Shown in pieces: positions 17,140-26,539 of a stretch of DNA of 64,000 nt. Location: the NCBI RefSeq assembly GCF_041333735.1, contig NZ_JBGKFB010000001.1:1746501-1810500 (forward strand), in the 5' to 3' direction. This stretch comes from Veillonella sp. GTDB taxonomy: Bacteria > Bacillota > Negativicutes > Veillonellales > Veillonellaceae. Below the pieces are notes generated by a model, which did no database searches, had not been told where the DNA came from, and worked only from the letters and a program-made list of their open reading frames with translations. The position numbers were made by a program, and so were the translations under genes. The first letter of the stretch is position 1. Each line of letters starts with the position of its first letter.

Positions 17140-18054
17140 ATGAATACCATTCGCGTACAAGTGCCCGCTACTAGTGCCAACTGTGGGCCAGGTTTTGATT
17201 GCCTAGGATTAGCGTTAAATCTTTACAATATCTTTAGCTTTACACCAGATCCAAATGCTACTGAATATACATATACCTTTGAAGGTTTCGGTGCCGATAT
17301 TCTTCGCGCTGAAGACCCTAAAAAGAACCTTATTGGATTTGCTATGGATCAAGTTTTTGCTACTGCTCAAGAGCCGATTCAATACGGACATATTACGTCT
17401 GAAACCTTAATTCCACCTTCTCGTGGACTCGGCAGTAGTAGTACAGCCATCGTAGGTGGACTTTTACTAGCTAATGCACTAGTTAAACACCCTCTTACAA
17501 AAGAAGAACTATTGGTTATTGCAAACCGTATGGAAGGTCATCCAGACAATGTAGCACCTGCTATTTTTGGTAACTTATGCTGTGCTACTGGTTTAAAAAC
17601 AAAGGTATTAAATACAGTCATCTCTGTTCCATCGGAATTACATTTTGCTGTTGTGGTACCGGAGGTTATGGTATCCACAGAATATGCACGTTCTGTTTTA
17701 CCTAATCATGTACCATTTAAAGAGGCTGTCCAAAATGTGAGCCATGCATCTTTATTTGTAACAAGTTTAATTACACATCAATTAAGTAATTTATCTGTTG
17801 CATTAGATGATAATTTGCATGTGCCATACCGTAAAACATTGATTCCTTATTGTGATGCAGCCTTTGAAGCTGCTAAAGCAGCTGGAGCATATGGTGCTAC
17901 TATTAGTGGATCTGGCTCTACTTTGATTGCTTATGTTGATAAAGCACATGTACAAGCTGTAGCAGAAGCTATGGGTACTGTATTTACAGCTAATGGAATT
18001 GAAAATAAAACATACTGTTTAGAAGCCGATAGTATAGGAGCGTCAATTATATAG
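17140..18054 (+). CDS. thrB: Homoserine kinase
   Basis: GHMP-family kinase that phosphorylates homoserine for threonine synthase. Motifs seen in 304 residues: N-terminal VQVPATSANCGPGFDCLGLAL-type segment, the phosphate loop PPSRGLGSSSTAIVGG near residues 90-105, and the third GHMP motif GAYGATISGSGSTLIAYV near 250-267. Threonine synthase itself is not in the window. Threonine from this path is also the starting material for the threonine kinase encoded at 24.5 kb in the corrinoid cluster. Confidence 0.95.
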   Translation: MNTIRVQVPATSANCGPGFDCLGLALNLYNIFSFTPDPNATEYTYTFEGFGADILRAEDPKKNLIGFAMDQVFATAQEPIQYGHITSETLIPPSRGLGSSSTAIVGGLLLANALVKHPLTKEELLVIANRMEGHPDNVAPAIFGNLCCATGLKTKVLNTVISVPSELHFAVVVPEVMVSTEYARSVLPNHVPFKEAVQNVSHASLFVTSLITHQLSNLSVALDDNLHVPYRKTLIPYCDAAFEAAKAAGAYGATISGSGSTLIAYVDKAHVQAVAEAMGTVFTANGIENKTYCLEADSIGASII

Positions 18055-18061
18055 TTTGTGG

Positions 18062-18098
18062 TATAATTATAGTGTTAGGCTAGTCCATAACTATAATT
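18062..18098 (+). promoter_or_regulatory. Extended -10 promoter and leader hairpin for htpX
   Basis: TGG directly before TATAAT (18062-18067) makes an extended -10 without a clear -35. In the same region AATTATAGT (18065-18073) is repeated inverted as ACTATAATT (18090-18098), ending next to the GGAGG of htpX; the leader could fold or the repeat could be an operator. Confidence 0.5.
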
Positions 18099-18108
18099 GG
18101 AGGAAACT

Positions 18109-18984
18109 ATGAACAATATGAAAACAACGCTATTATTAGCGACTCTAACGGCCATTTTAGTGGTCTTAGGTGATATGATTGGCGGTAGAAGTGGTATGAT
18201 GATTATGTTTGTTATCTCCATGGGCATGAATTTTATGTCCTATTGGTATAGCGACAAAATCGTTTTAGCACAATATAATGCACAACAAGTTACTGCTCAA
18301 TCTAACCCAAAACTATATGCTATGGTAGAACGTTTGGCTAAGAATGGTAACTTACCGATGCCAAAGGTGTATATCATTCCAAGTGATGTACCTAATGCGT
18401 TTGCTACAGGTAGAAATCCAAGTCATGCAGCGGTAGCTGTTACAGAAGGTATTCAACGTCTATTAACTGATGATGAGCTAGAAGGTGTTCTAGGTCACGA
18501 ATTAACACATGTTAAGAATCGCGATACCTTGATTAGCACGATTGCCGCTATGATGGCAGGGGCTATTTCTATGATTGCCCATGTGCTTCAATTCTCAGCT
18601 ATATTTGGTCGCTCAGATGACCGTGAAGGCTCTAATCCGTTAGAGTTAATAGGCGCCATAGTTATTGCACCTATTGCAGCAGGACTCATTCAAATGAGTA
18701 TTTCTCGGGCTCGTGAGTTTTTAGCTGATGAAGGGGGCGGAGAGATGTGTCGAAATCCATTGGCTTTAGCATCTGCCCTCGCTAAAATTGACTACTATTC
18801 AAAACATGGTGCATTGCCAAATGCAAGTAATGCAACAGCCCATATGTTTATCATCAACCCTATGGTTGGTATTGGTGAAAGCCTGAGCAATCTTTTTAGT
18901 ACACATCCTCGTACAGAGGAACGTATTGCAAAATTGAAACAACAAGCAATGAATCCTAAATATAAAGAGAAAGCATTATTTTAA
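18109..18984 (+). CDS. htpX: Membrane zinc metalloprotease HtpX
   Basis: M48-family protease that degrades misfolded membrane proteins. The 291 residues show two N-terminal membrane segments (about 5-22 and 26-45), the zinc motif HELTHVKNRD with the catalytic Glu, two further hydrophobic segments (about 145-165 and 180-200) and the third zinc ligand Glu in SRAREFLADEGG. The ATG at 18109 is preceded by GGAGG; an upstream in-frame TTG at 18097 contains that site and is rejected. It has its own promoter and is followed by ndk. Confidence 0.94.
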   Translation: MNNMKTTLLLATLTAILVVLGDMIGGRSGMMIMFVISMGMNFMSYWYSDKIVLAQYNAQQVTAQSNPKLYAMVERLAKNGNLPMPKVYIIPSDVPNAFATGRNPSHAAVAVTEGIQRLLTDDELEGVLGHELTHVKNRDTLISTIAAMMAGAISMIAHVLQFSAIFGRSDDREGSNPLELIGAIVIAPIAAGLIQMSISRAREFLADEGGGEMCRNPLALASALAKIDYYSKHGALPNASNATAHMFIINPMVGIGESLSNLFSTHPRTEERIAKLKQQAMNPKYKEKALF

Positions 18985-19006
18985 TTAATATCTACAGGAG
19001 GATATC

Positions 19007-19414
19007 ATGCAAGAAACATTAGTTTTAATAAAACCAGATGCAGTTAAGCGTCAATTAAGTGGTGAAATTATTAGCCGTTATGAACGTAAAGGTCTTGTCA
19101 TTAAAGCGTTAAAACTTATACAAGTGCCTCGTGAATTAGCGGAAGAGCATTATGCTGAACACAAAGAAAAACCATTCTTCAGTGAATTAGTTGACTTTAT
19201 TACATCTGGTCCAGTTCTTGCTTTCGTATTGGCCGGAGACAATGCCATCGTATCTGTACGTGCTTTAAACGGTGCCACAAATCCTGTAGATGCTGCCCCT
19301 GGTAGTATTCGTGGTGACTATGCCTTAACAATGGACGCTAATGTAGTACATGCTTCTGATTCTCCAGAAGCTGCTGCTCGTGAAGTTAGCCTTTGGTTCC
19401 CAGAATACAAATAA
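19007..19414 (+). CDS. ndk: Nucleoside diphosphate kinase
   Basis: Transfers the gamma phosphate between nucleoside triphosphates and diphosphates through a phosphohistidine. The 135 residues begin with the family opening QETLVLIKPDAVKRQ and include RGDYALTMDANVVHASDSPEAA, in which the catalytic His (of NVVHASD) and the following conserved residues are present. Length is normal. It lies behind AGGAGG, 22 bases after htpX. Confidence 0.97.
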   Translation: MQETLVLIKPDAVKRQLSGEIISRYERKGLVIKALKLIQVPRELAEEHYAEHKEKPFFSELVDFITSGPVLAFVLAGDNAIVSVRALNGATNPVDAAPGSIRGDYALTMDANVVHASDSPEAAAREVSLWFPEYK

Positions 19415-19478
19415 TCTCTAGGTTGAGATCATTTAGCTTTTATTTCTACATCCATGTATATCTATAGGAGGTAATAAT

Positions 19479-19994
19479 ATGGCAAGTAGTGTTTATACAA
19501 AAACAGGTGATGCTGGTACAACTGGTTTATACACAGGTGAACGTGTACAGAAGTCATCTTTACGCGTAGAAGCTTATGGTACAATCGATGAATTACAAGC
19601 TTTCTTAGGTTTGGCTCGCTCCTATGCTGAAAATCCTCGTGTTGCAGCGGAATTATATGATATTGAGCGCAATTTATGGACATTAATGGCCGATATTGCT
19701 AGTCTAAATGCGGCTCCCGTAATTACTGAGCAACATGTAAAACATTTGGAAAAAGTCATCGATTGCTTCGATGAAAAGCTAGAACCATTATCTAGTTTTG
19801 TGATTCCTGGTGAAAAACAATCTTCAGCTTATTTACACGTAGCGAGAACGATTACTCGACGTGCTGAACGTGATTTATGGCGTGTATTAGATGCTGGTGA
19901 AAGCATTCACGAATCTAATTTAAAATATTTAAACCGTCTATCCGACCTTTGCTTTATTATGTGTCGTGTAGAAGAGGAACTTGGAGCTGAATAA
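19479..19994 (+). CDS. PduO-type ATP:cob(I)alamin adenosyltransferase
   Basis: Transfers the adenosyl group from ATP to reduced corrinoid, making the coenzyme form used by mutases. The 171 residues show the PduO-type start VYTKTGDAGTTGLYTGERV, the YGTIDELQAFLG segment and the C-terminal RRAERDLW and LKYLNRLSDLCFIMCR stretches that form the ATP and corrinoid site. It is of the PduO class and unrelated in sequence to CobA/BtuR. It is followed by its own terminator, but stands just upstream of the cobU-cobC cluster and serves the same pathway. Confidence 0.93.
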   Translation: MASSVYTKTGDAGTTGLYTGERVQKSSLRVEAYGTIDELQAFLGLARSYAENPRVAAELYDIERNLWTLMADIASLNAAPVITEQHVKHLEKVIDCFDEKLEPLSSFVIPGEKQSSAYLHVARTITRRAERDLWRVLDAGESIHESNLKYLNRLSDLCFIMCRVEEELGAE

Positions 19995-19998
19995 ATAA

Positions 19999-20027
19999 AA
20001 AAAGCTATGTATTTTACATAGCTTTTT
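19999..20027. terminator. Bidirectional terminator
   Basis: AAAAAGCTATGTA pairs perfectly (13 bp) with its complement around TTT, with A- and T-runs at the ends. It serves the adenosyltransferase gene and the converging gene at 20042-20377. Confidence 0.9.
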
Positions 20028-20041
20028 GCTCGTTATAGACC

Positions 20042-20377
20042 TTATTGTGAAATCGTTTGATTTAAAACATCGTGAGGACTTGGATAGTAGAAGAAAATAT
20101 GAGGAATTTCATAACGGAATTTTTCTCTCAATAGATCAGAAAGTGTTGTTTCGAAGTTTATAATCTTATCAGCTTCGAAATCAAAATCTTCTACTAAAAC
20201 CAATAACTGTGGTTCTACTTGAGGTGCATTTTCTGGTAACATTTCTGGTGGTAGTGGAACATTTACAACTACACGTGCAGTGCCAATATATTTACCTTGT
20301 CCATCGTCGATGGCAACACGATAGGTATTATCCCATAAAGTAGCCATCATTTTTAGTTTCATATTAATAATTTCCAT
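20042..20377 (-). CDS. Uncharacterised 111-residue protein
   Basis: I do not recognise this protein. It has no signal peptide, no membrane segment and no cysteines; it is acidic and looks like a compact mixed alpha/beta domain with a short aromatic cluster HIFFYYPSP near the C-terminus and a proline-rich loop (VPLPPEMLPENAPQ) in the middle. A good AAAGGAG lies before the ATG and a shared terminator follows, so it is very probably expressed. It sits alone on the minus strand between the adenosyltransferase and cobU, divergent from cobU with about 60 bases between them. No function is proposed. Confidence 0.75.
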   Translation of the reverse strand: MEIINMKLKMMATLWDNTYRVAIDDGQGKYIGTARVVVNVPLPPEMLPENAPQVEPQLLVLVEDFDFEADKIINFETTLSDLLREKFRYEIPHIFFYYPSPHDVLNQTISQ

Positions 20378-20440
20378 AGTATCGCTCCTTTGTTATACTT
20401 ATAATGATACTGAAATTATAAATTCTTGTATAGGTGCATT

Positions 20441-21019
20441 ATGAAATCACAAATTATATTGTGTTCCGGTGGGGCACGAAGTGGAAAAAGTGAATTTGCA
20501 GAACGTTTAGCCCTTGCCACAGAAGGTCGAAAAGCTTATGTGGCAACAGGACAAGCTTTTGATGATGAAATGGTTGATCGTATAAAGAAACATCAAGAGC
20601 GACGTGGTAATATATGGACGAATTTTGAAATACCATTATATTTGGCCGAAGAGTGGCAACATATTAGTAGTGTAGCGGATGTAATACTCATAGACTGCTT
20701 AACCATGTTTACAACAAATCATATGATGGCTCATGGGTCAATACAAGGCCAACAAGATGCAAATCGGTTAGAAGATACTGTACTTTCAGAATTAGAAGCA
20801 TTATTAAATCTAATTAAAGTAAGTGATGATAAAATAGTTATATTTGTAACTAATGAAATTGGTCTTGGTATTGTACCAGATAATAAGCTAGCAAGATATT
20901 TTAGAGATATTGCAGGCCGCGTCAATCGAACAGTAGCAACTGAGGCTGACAAATTATACTTAACGATTAGTGGCGTTACCATTGAATTAAAATCCCAGGA
21001 GGTTCATATAAATGGCTAA
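20441..21019 (+). CDS. cobU: Adenosylcobinamide kinase / adenosylcobinamide-phosphate guanylyltransferase
   Basis: Bifunctional enzyme that phosphorylates adenosylcobinamide and then activates it with GTP for nucleotide-loop assembly. In 192 residues the P-loop CSGGARSGKSEFAE is at the N-terminus, followed by YVATGQAFDDEM with the region where the guanylated histidine lies (KHQERRGN), and the C-terminal TNEIGLGIVPDNKLARYFRDIAGRVN block split over about 145-172, typical of CobU. An AGGTG site precedes the ATG at 20441; an in-frame TTG at 20426 is not used. It overlaps cobQ by eight bases. Confidence 0.95.
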   Translation: MKSQIILCSGGARSGKSEFAERLALATEGRKAYVATGQAFDDEMVDRIKKHQERRGNIWTNFEIPLYLAEEWQHISSVADVILIDCLTMFTTNHMMAHGSIQGQQDANRLEDTVLSELEALLNLIKVSDDKIVIFVTNEIGLGIVPDNKLARYFRDIAGRVNRTVATEADKLYLTISGVTIELKSQEVHING

Positions 21020-22529
21020 GAAAATTATGTTCCAAGGAACAAGTTCCAATGTAGGCAAAAGTATTTTATGTACTGCATTATGCCGTATCTTTTATAGAAG
21101 AGGTTTTAAAACTGTTCCCTTTAAAGCTCAAAATATGGCCCTCAATTCTTATGTGACAAAATGGGGCGATGAAATTGGCCGTGCTCAAGTAGCGCAAGCT
21201 GAGGCTGCTGGCATAGATCCAATTGTACAAATGAACCCTGTGTTATTAAAACCTACAGGTAATCAATCTTCTCAAGTTGTATTGATGGGTAAACCTGTGG
21301 GCGTTTATAGTGCTAAAGAATACCATACAAAATATTCCTTAACCGCTCTTGATAAGGTAAAAGAATCTATCGATTTCTTAGATTCCAATTTCGATATGAT
21401 GGTTATTGAAGGTGCAGGTAGCCCTGCAGAAGTGAATCTCAAGGCTAATGATATCGTAAATATGCGCATTGCTAAGATGACGAAAGCACCTGTATATCTC
21501 ATCGCTGATATCGATCGTGGTGGTGCTATTGCATCTATTGTGGGTACATTAGAATTGCTCGAACCAGAAGAACGAGATCTTATTAAAGGTATTGTTATCA
21601 ATAAATTCCGTGGTGATATTAAACTATTAGAACCTGCCCTTACCTTCATTGAAGAAAAAACAGGAAAAAAGGTAGTTGGTGTCATTCCTGCCATTGAAAA
21701 CCTTGATATTGATGAAGAAGACTCTGTTGCACTGGAAAACAAACGCAATAGTGGTGCTAAAGAAATTCAAGTAGTGGTTATGCAAACACCTAAAATTTCT
21801 AACTTTACTGACTTTGATGCATTAAATTATGAACCAGATGTATCTGTTCGATTCGTCGGCCCTGGCGATGTTATTGGCAATCCTGACTTAATCATTTTAC
21901 CGGGCTCCAAAAATACACTAGCAGATCTTACATATCTTCGTAACTCTGGTTTTGCCGATGAAATAAAAAAACTTGCTGACCAAGGTACACCTGTTATTGG
22001 TGTATGTGGGGGCAATCAAATGTTGGGTAAAACGATTTATGATCCGCATCATATGGAAGGAGATATTGAAGAAATTGAAGGTCTTGGTTTAGTCGATTCT
22101 TCTACGACTATGAAGGATCAAAAAACAACACATCAAGTAGAATTCAATGTTTCAAATCTTCAATTTTTAAATGGTACATTTACAGGTGAAAAACTAGTAG
22201 GCTATGAAATCCATATGGGTGATACTACACCATTAGTAGATAGTGTGCGCCGTTGTTTCACCATTACAAGTCGCAGTGAAGAAGCCGTTAATGTAGTCGA
22301 TGGTTTTATCGATGGTAATCACCAAGTAATGGGGACATATATTCATGGTGTGTTTGATAATGATGAATTTAGACGCTTTATTATCAATCAGTTACGTGAA
22401 CGTAAGGAGTTAGAACCATTAGATGTAGTATTCCATTATTTCGAACACAAGAATGCAGCTTATAATCGATTAGCTGATATTGTAGAGGAACACTTAGATA
22501 TGGATTATATTATGTCTACCTTGGGGTAA
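21012..22529 (+). CDS. cobQ: Cobyric acid synthase
   Basis: Uses glutamine and ATP to amidate four side chains of adenosylcobyrinic a,c-diamide. The 505-residue protein has the two parts of the family: an N-terminal dethiobiotin-synthetase-like ATPase with MFQGTSSNVGKSILCTALCR, and a C-terminal class I glutamine amidotransferase with GVCGGNQMLGKTIYDPH, where Cys is the nucleophile, and a catalytic His in GTYIHGVFDN. Overlaps with cobU and close spacing to cbiB mark an operon. Also called cbiP in anaerobic-pathway organisms. Confidence 0.96.
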   Translation: MAKKIMFQGTSSNVGKSILCTALCRIFYRRGFKTVPFKAQNMALNSYVTKWGDEIGRAQVAQAEAAGIDPIVQMNPVLLKPTGNQSSQVVLMGKPVGVYSAKEYHTKYSLTALDKVKESIDFLDSNFDMMVIEGAGSPAEVNLKANDIVNMRIAKMTKAPVYLIADIDRGGAIASIVGTLELLEPEERDLIKGIVINKFRGDIKLLEPALTFIEEKTGKKVVGVIPAIENLDIDEEDSVALENKRNSGAKEIQVVVMQTPKISNFTDFDALNYEPDVSVRFVGPGDVIGNPDLIILPGSKNTLADLTYLRNSGFADEIKKLADQGTPVIGVCGGNQMLGKTIYDPHHMEGDIEEIEGLGLVDSSTTMKDQKTTHQVEFNVSNLQFLNGTFTGEKLVGYEIHMGDTTPLVDSVRRCFTITSRSEEAVNVVDGFIDGNHQVMGTYIHGVFDNDEFRRFIINQLRERKELEPLDVVFHYFEHKNAAYNRLADIVEEHLDMDYIMSTLG

Positions 22530-22541
22530 TAGGGGAGATAT

Positions 22542-23534
22542 ATGGAACATTTAACAATCTTGCATTGGTTTACAAAGTATAGCTTTGTATGTATACCAGT
22601 CTTAGCATTTTTATTAGATTTACTCATTGGAGATCCTAATAGTAAATACCATCCTGTAGCTATTATTGGTCGCATCATATCCTTTTTTGAGGCTGTTCTC
22701 TATAAAGATACTGATAACGATACTAAAAAATTATGGTACGGTGGTATTGCAGTTGGCTTAATCCTCGTTTCTGTATACATTATAGTGTCTTTAATACTAT
22801 GGCTTGGTGGCGTAGTTGATGAATGGGTAGAATATGCTCTTGAAGTAATTATTTTATATATTGCTATATCTCCACGTTCACTAGCTGGTGCAGGCTTTAC
22901 TATTAGCCAATTAATTAAACAAGATAATATTGTAGAGGCACGCAAACGATTATCTTGGATTGTAGGTCGCGATACAGAAGAATTAGATGAAAGTGAAATT
23001 ACACGAGCTACAGTAGAAACCATTGCTGAAAACACAGTGGATGGAATTATTGCTCCGTTATTCTTCTTTATCCTTGGCGGTCCAATGGGTGCAATTCTAT
23101 ATAGAACTGCCAATACTATGGACTCTATGCTTGGGTATAAGAACCAAAAATATTTATACTTTGGACGAGTAGCAGCTCGCTTTGATGATCTGCTCAATTG
23201 GATTCCTGCACGCATTACCTTTATATTATTAATAATTTCTGCATTCTTTTTACGCTTTGATGCTAAAAAAGCCCTACAAATAGGCTTGCGTGATGCCCAT
23301 AAGCATCCAAGTCCTAATGGCGGTTATGCAGAAGCACCAGTTGCAGGAGCCTTACATATCCGATTAGGTGGATACAACCAATATTTCAAAAAAATGACCT
23401 TCCGTGAATACATGGGAGATCCCATTGAAAAATTAAATCGTAACCACATTACACGTACAATTTATATGATGTATTTTACGACTATACTAATGATCATAAT
23501 TAGTACAGCCATTACTTATGGGATGAATGTATAA
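22542..23534 (+). CDS. cbiB: Adenosylcobinamide-phosphate synthase CbiB
   Basis: Membrane enzyme that attaches the aminopropanol (phosphate) arm made by CobD to adenosylcobyric acid. The 330 residues have several hydrophobic segments and the family stretches LLIGDPNSKYHPVAIIGR near the N-terminus, AENTVDGIIAPLFFFILGG near 165-185 and the C-terminal HPSPNGGYAEAPVAGAL. The stop overlaps the cobS start (TAATG). Named cobD in the aerobic-pathway nomenclature, not to be confused with the decarboxylase gene downstream. Confidence 0.95.
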   Translation: MEHLTILHWFTKYSFVCIPVLAFLLDLLIGDPNSKYHPVAIIGRIISFFEAVLYKDTDNDTKKLWYGGIAVGLILVSVYIIVSLILWLGGVVDEWVEYALEVIILYIAISPRSLAGAGFTISQLIKQDNIVEARKRLSWIVGRDTEELDESEITRATVETIAENTVDGIIAPLFFFILGGPMGAILYRTANTMDSMLGYKNQKYLYFGRVAARFDDLLNWIPARITFILLIISAFFLRFDAKKALQIGLRDAHKHPSPNGGYAEAPVAGALHIRLGGYNQYFKKMTFREYMGDPIEKLNRNHITRTIYMMYFTTILMIIISTAITYGMNV

Positions 23535-24427
23535 TGACACCTTTTTTCATAGCATTACAGTTTCTAACACGTTTAAAAATCGTTAATCAAACAGAATGGT
23601 CTGTAGAAGATTTTGGTAAATCCGTTGTAGCCTTTCCCTATGTAGGCTTAATTATTGGCCTTATTTTAGCATTATTGTATGGTATATTATCACCATTTAT
23701 ACCGTTAGTACCATTGATGTTAATCCTTGTTATAGCGGAATTCTTAATTACAGGTGGTCTCCATGCTGATGGCCTAATGGACACCAGTGACGGTTTATTT
23801 TCTGGACGTGAAAGGGACCGTAAGTTAGAAATTATGAAAGATAGCCGTATAGGTTCTTTTGGTGTTGTTGCTTTTGTATTTGTTACACTTTTAAAATGGC
23901 AATTATTAACAGCGATTCCAACAGCGGAATTTATTCCAATGGCACTGATTATGATGCCATTAATGAGTCGTTGGTCCCTTGTGTTGAGTATTCGATCCTA
24001 TCCCTATGCACGAGAGCAGGGGATGGGGGCTGCATTCGCTAATTTAGCACCCAAACATGTTATTACATACAATACACTATCAACCTTCTTTATGCCTATT
24101 GTAATATTACTAATTGGTGTAATTTTATATACCCTTTTATATGGCGTATATTCCATTTTTTCTATAGCTGATGTAGGCTATGTTGTTGGATTAGGCGTAT
24201 TGGTTTACGCTACATTAGGTATTTTTCAAATTAATATTGTAAGTATGATTATTACCTATATTATTAATCGTATACTCAACCATTATATTGTTAAGCAACT
24301 TGGTGGTACTACAGGTGATACTTACGGATTTGTTGTTGAAGTTACAGAGGTTTTACTACTTTTAATTTATATTATTATATTATCTGTATTATCTGCTTCT
24401 GTGGCTTCTAATACTACGATGTTTTAA
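23534..24427 (+). CDS. cobS: Adenosylcobinamide-GDP ribazoletransferase (cobalamin synthase)
   Basis: Integral membrane enzyme that joins the activated corrinoid to the lower-ligand riboside, the last step of loop assembly. The 297 residues begin FFIALQFLTRLKI and include the conserved metal-binding GGLHADGLMDTSDGLFSG near residues 75-92 and RIGSFGVVAF, with about six membrane segments and the C-terminal LGGTTGDTYG motif. Enzymes for making the lower ligand (cobT or arsAB) are not in the window, so the identity of the lower ligand cannot be read here. Confidence 0.95.
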   Translation: MTPFFIALQFLTRLKIVNQTEWSVEDFGKSVVAFPYVGLIIGLILALLYGILSPFIPLVPLMLILVIAEFLITGGLHADGLMDTSDGLFSGRERDRKLEIMKDSRIGSFGVVAFVFVTLLKWQLLTAIPTAEFIPMALIMMPLMSRWSLVLSIRSYPYAREQGMGAAFANLAPKHVITYNTLSTFFMPIVILLIGVILYTLLYGVYSIFSIADVGYVVGLGVLVYATLGIFQINIVSMIITYIINRILNHYIVKQLGGTTGDTYGFVVEVTEVLLLLIYIIILSVLSASVASNTTMF

Positions 24428-24492
24428 TAATTATTTATCCATTATTTTGTAAAAACAATTACTGTTTTTGTTTAATGCGAAAGGAGTTTAAT

Positions 24493-25377
24493 GTGACCTA
24501 TTATGTAAGAGCCCCAGGTACATGTGGGGAATTTCTACAAGGTTCTATTAATGGCCAGTCATTTTTAGTGACTTGTCCTATTAATCGTTACTCCTACGCA
24601 TTAAGTAATGTAAAACATCCATTTTCACAACATTATTGTGCATTACAACCTAAGTCAGCTCTGGCAAGACAATTAGTACAACGATTATTAGAGATAAAAA
24701 ATAAAGATCAAACTTGTCCACCTGTATATGTACGTTCTGACATTATACAAGGTAAAGGGATGGCTTCAAGTTCTGCGGATATTTCTGTAACGGCTATGGC
24801 TACTGCTTTAGCTATGGATTATAATTTATCACTAAAAGAACTAGAACAAATCTGTTTATCCGTAGAACCTACAGATGCTTCATTTTATCAAGGTGTTACG
24901 CAGTTTGATTATATTAAGGGTACCATTTCTCAACCACTAGGAATGTGTCCGCCATTGAAAATTCTTGTATTTGATGAAGGCGGTAGTATAGATACCATTA
25001 CCTTTAATCAACAAGTAGATTTACAAGCTAAAATTTTAGAAAAAGAGTCTATTATACGTGAGTCATTAGATTTATTTAAACGAGGCTTACATACACATGA
25101 TATCAATTTAATTGGTCAAGCTGCTACATTGAGTGCTTTTGGTAATCAACGCATTCTATATAAAGCAAATTTATATGATTTTCACGATATAGGTAATTAC
25201 TATAACAGTGTTGGTACAATCATAGCTCATAGTGGTACTATTATGGGACTGCTATTTCCAGTAGATTACAGTCGCATTGATGATTGTAAGCAAGAAATCA
25301 TACGTAAGTTACCTCACTTATCCTATGTGGATACAGTAGAAACCACAAATGAAGGATTAACCTATATTAAACGATAA
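24493..25377 (+). CDS. pduX: GHMP kinase, probable L-threonine kinase (PduX-like)
   Basis: Would phosphorylate L-threonine to O-phosphothreonine, the substrate of CobD. The 294 residues show GHMP features: YVRAPGTCGEFLQGSINGQ at the start, the phosphate loop KGMASSSADISVTAMA near residues 92-107, and a C-terminal SGTIMGLLFP-type third motif. PduX-like kinases share the APGTCGE opening. The GTG at 24493 is chosen because AAAGGAG lies six bases upstream; an ATG at 24475 would contain that site. It sits directly before cobD. ThrB-like alternative activity is less likely because a clear thrB is at 17.1 kb. Confidence 0.85.
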   Translation: MTYYVRAPGTCGEFLQGSINGQSFLVTCPINRYSYALSNVKHPFSQHYCALQPKSALARQLVQRLLEIKNKDQTCPPVYVRSDIIQGKGMASSSADISVTAMATALAMDYNLSLKELEQICLSVEPTDASFYQGVTQFDYIKGTISQPLGMCPPLKILVFDEGGSIDTITFNQQVDLQAKILEKESIIRESLDLFKRGLHTHDINLIGQAATLSAFGNQRILYKANLYDFHDIGNYYNSVGTIIAHSGTIMGLLFPVDYSRIDDCKQEIIRKLPHLSYVDTVETTNEGLTYIKR

Positions 25378-25401
25378 TATATTTAATAGAAAGAGAATTA
25401 A

Positions 25402-26532
25402 ATGTCTAAGATACATGGGGGCAATATATTTCAGTTTGCCCATGAACAACGAATTGAACCATATGAGGTGGTCGACTTTAGCGCTAATATTAATCCCCTT
25501 GGACCTAGTCAACGTGGATTAGATGCATTAAATGCACAATTACGCTACATTTCTCATTACCCTGATGCTACCAATGATGATGTATTAAATGCTATTGCTG
25601 ATACATATGAAATGGATAAACATCAAATTATAGTTGGTAATGGTGCAGCCGAGCTATTATATGCTATTTGCCGTTTACCTGGATATACAGGTGCTTTTGT
25701 ACCAGCACCAGGATTTTCTGAGTATAAAGAGGCTCTTGAAGCAAGTAAGATTCCTGTACGTGATATTTTTTATCGACCTTGGGAAGATGATAATGGAAAA
25801 CCTTATTTTGAGGTACCATATTTGGCATTAGAAACCTTTGCAGCTGAACTAAAAGGGCAAGATGGTCGCATCATTGTATTTTTAGGTAATCCTAATAATC
25901 CAGATGGTACATTACTTGATAAAGATCATATTCGCACTGTAGCGAGCATGTTGAAAGATGCAAATAGCTTACTTGTTATAGATGAATCATTTATCGATTT
26001 TGTTGGAAATGATCCATTACAAGATAATGAGCATTCTATGCGCTCTTTAGTAAATGAATTCGATAATATCATCGTAGTTCATTCCTTCACAAAATTCTAT
26101 GCTGTACCTGGTTTACGCATTGGTGCCGCTTTTACTAACAAAACATTAATTACTCAATTACAGCAATATATCCCTAGTTGGTCTGTAAATACATTAGCGC
26201 AAGCTTATACAAAGGCTGCCTTAAATGATGTGGATTACATTAAACGAACAAAACAAGAATTAAATGAAGAAAGAGCATTCATGTACAATGCATTAGATGC
26301 CATAGAAGGAATTACTGTATATCCACCTTCAGCTAATTTTATTTTGTTCCAAGTTAATCAAGAAGGAATTACAGCAAACTATATTAATGAAGAGCTAAAA
26401 AAATATAATATGATTGTGCGCAATTGTGACTCCTATGTAGGTTTAACTAATCACTGGGTACGCATTGCTATTAAAGATCATGATACTAATATTAAACTGG
26501 TGGATAAACTGACAAATATTTTGAAAGTATAG
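25402..26532 (+). CDS. cobD: Threonine-phosphate decarboxylase
   Basis: PLP enzyme that turns O-phosphothreonine into aminopropanol phosphate for CbiB. The 376 residues follow the fold-I aminotransferase plan of CobD and HisC: start IHGGNIFQFAHE and VDFSANINPLGPS, typical for CobD, the PLP contacts GNGAAELLYAI and FLGNPNNPDG, and the Schiff-base lysine in VVHSFTKFYAVPGLRIG. The opening HGGN and the cluster context favour CobD over histidinol-phosphate aminotransferase. Confidence 0.93.
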   Translation: MSKIHGGNIFQFAHEQRIEPYEVVDFSANINPLGPSQRGLDALNAQLRYISHYPDATNDDVLNAIADTYEMDKHQIIVGNGAAELLYAICRLPGYTGAFVPAPGFSEYKEALEASKIPVRDIFYRPWEDDNGKPYFEVPYLALETFAAELKGQDGRIIVFLGNPNNPDGTLLDKDHIRTVASMLKDANSLLVIDESFIDFVGNDPLQDNEHSMRSLVNEFDNIIVVHSFTKFYAVPGLRIGAAFTNKTLITQLQQYIPSWSVNTLAQAYTKAALNDVDYIKRTKQELNEERAFMYNALDAIEGITVYPPSANFILFQVNQEGITANYINEELKKYNMIVRNCDSYVGLTNHWVRIAIKDHDTNIKLVDKLTNILKV

Positions 26533-26539
26533 GAAGATT

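Noticed and set aside
20378..20440. Cobalamin riboswitch before cobU
   Set aside because: The gap is about 60 bases, and none of the B12-box sequence is present.
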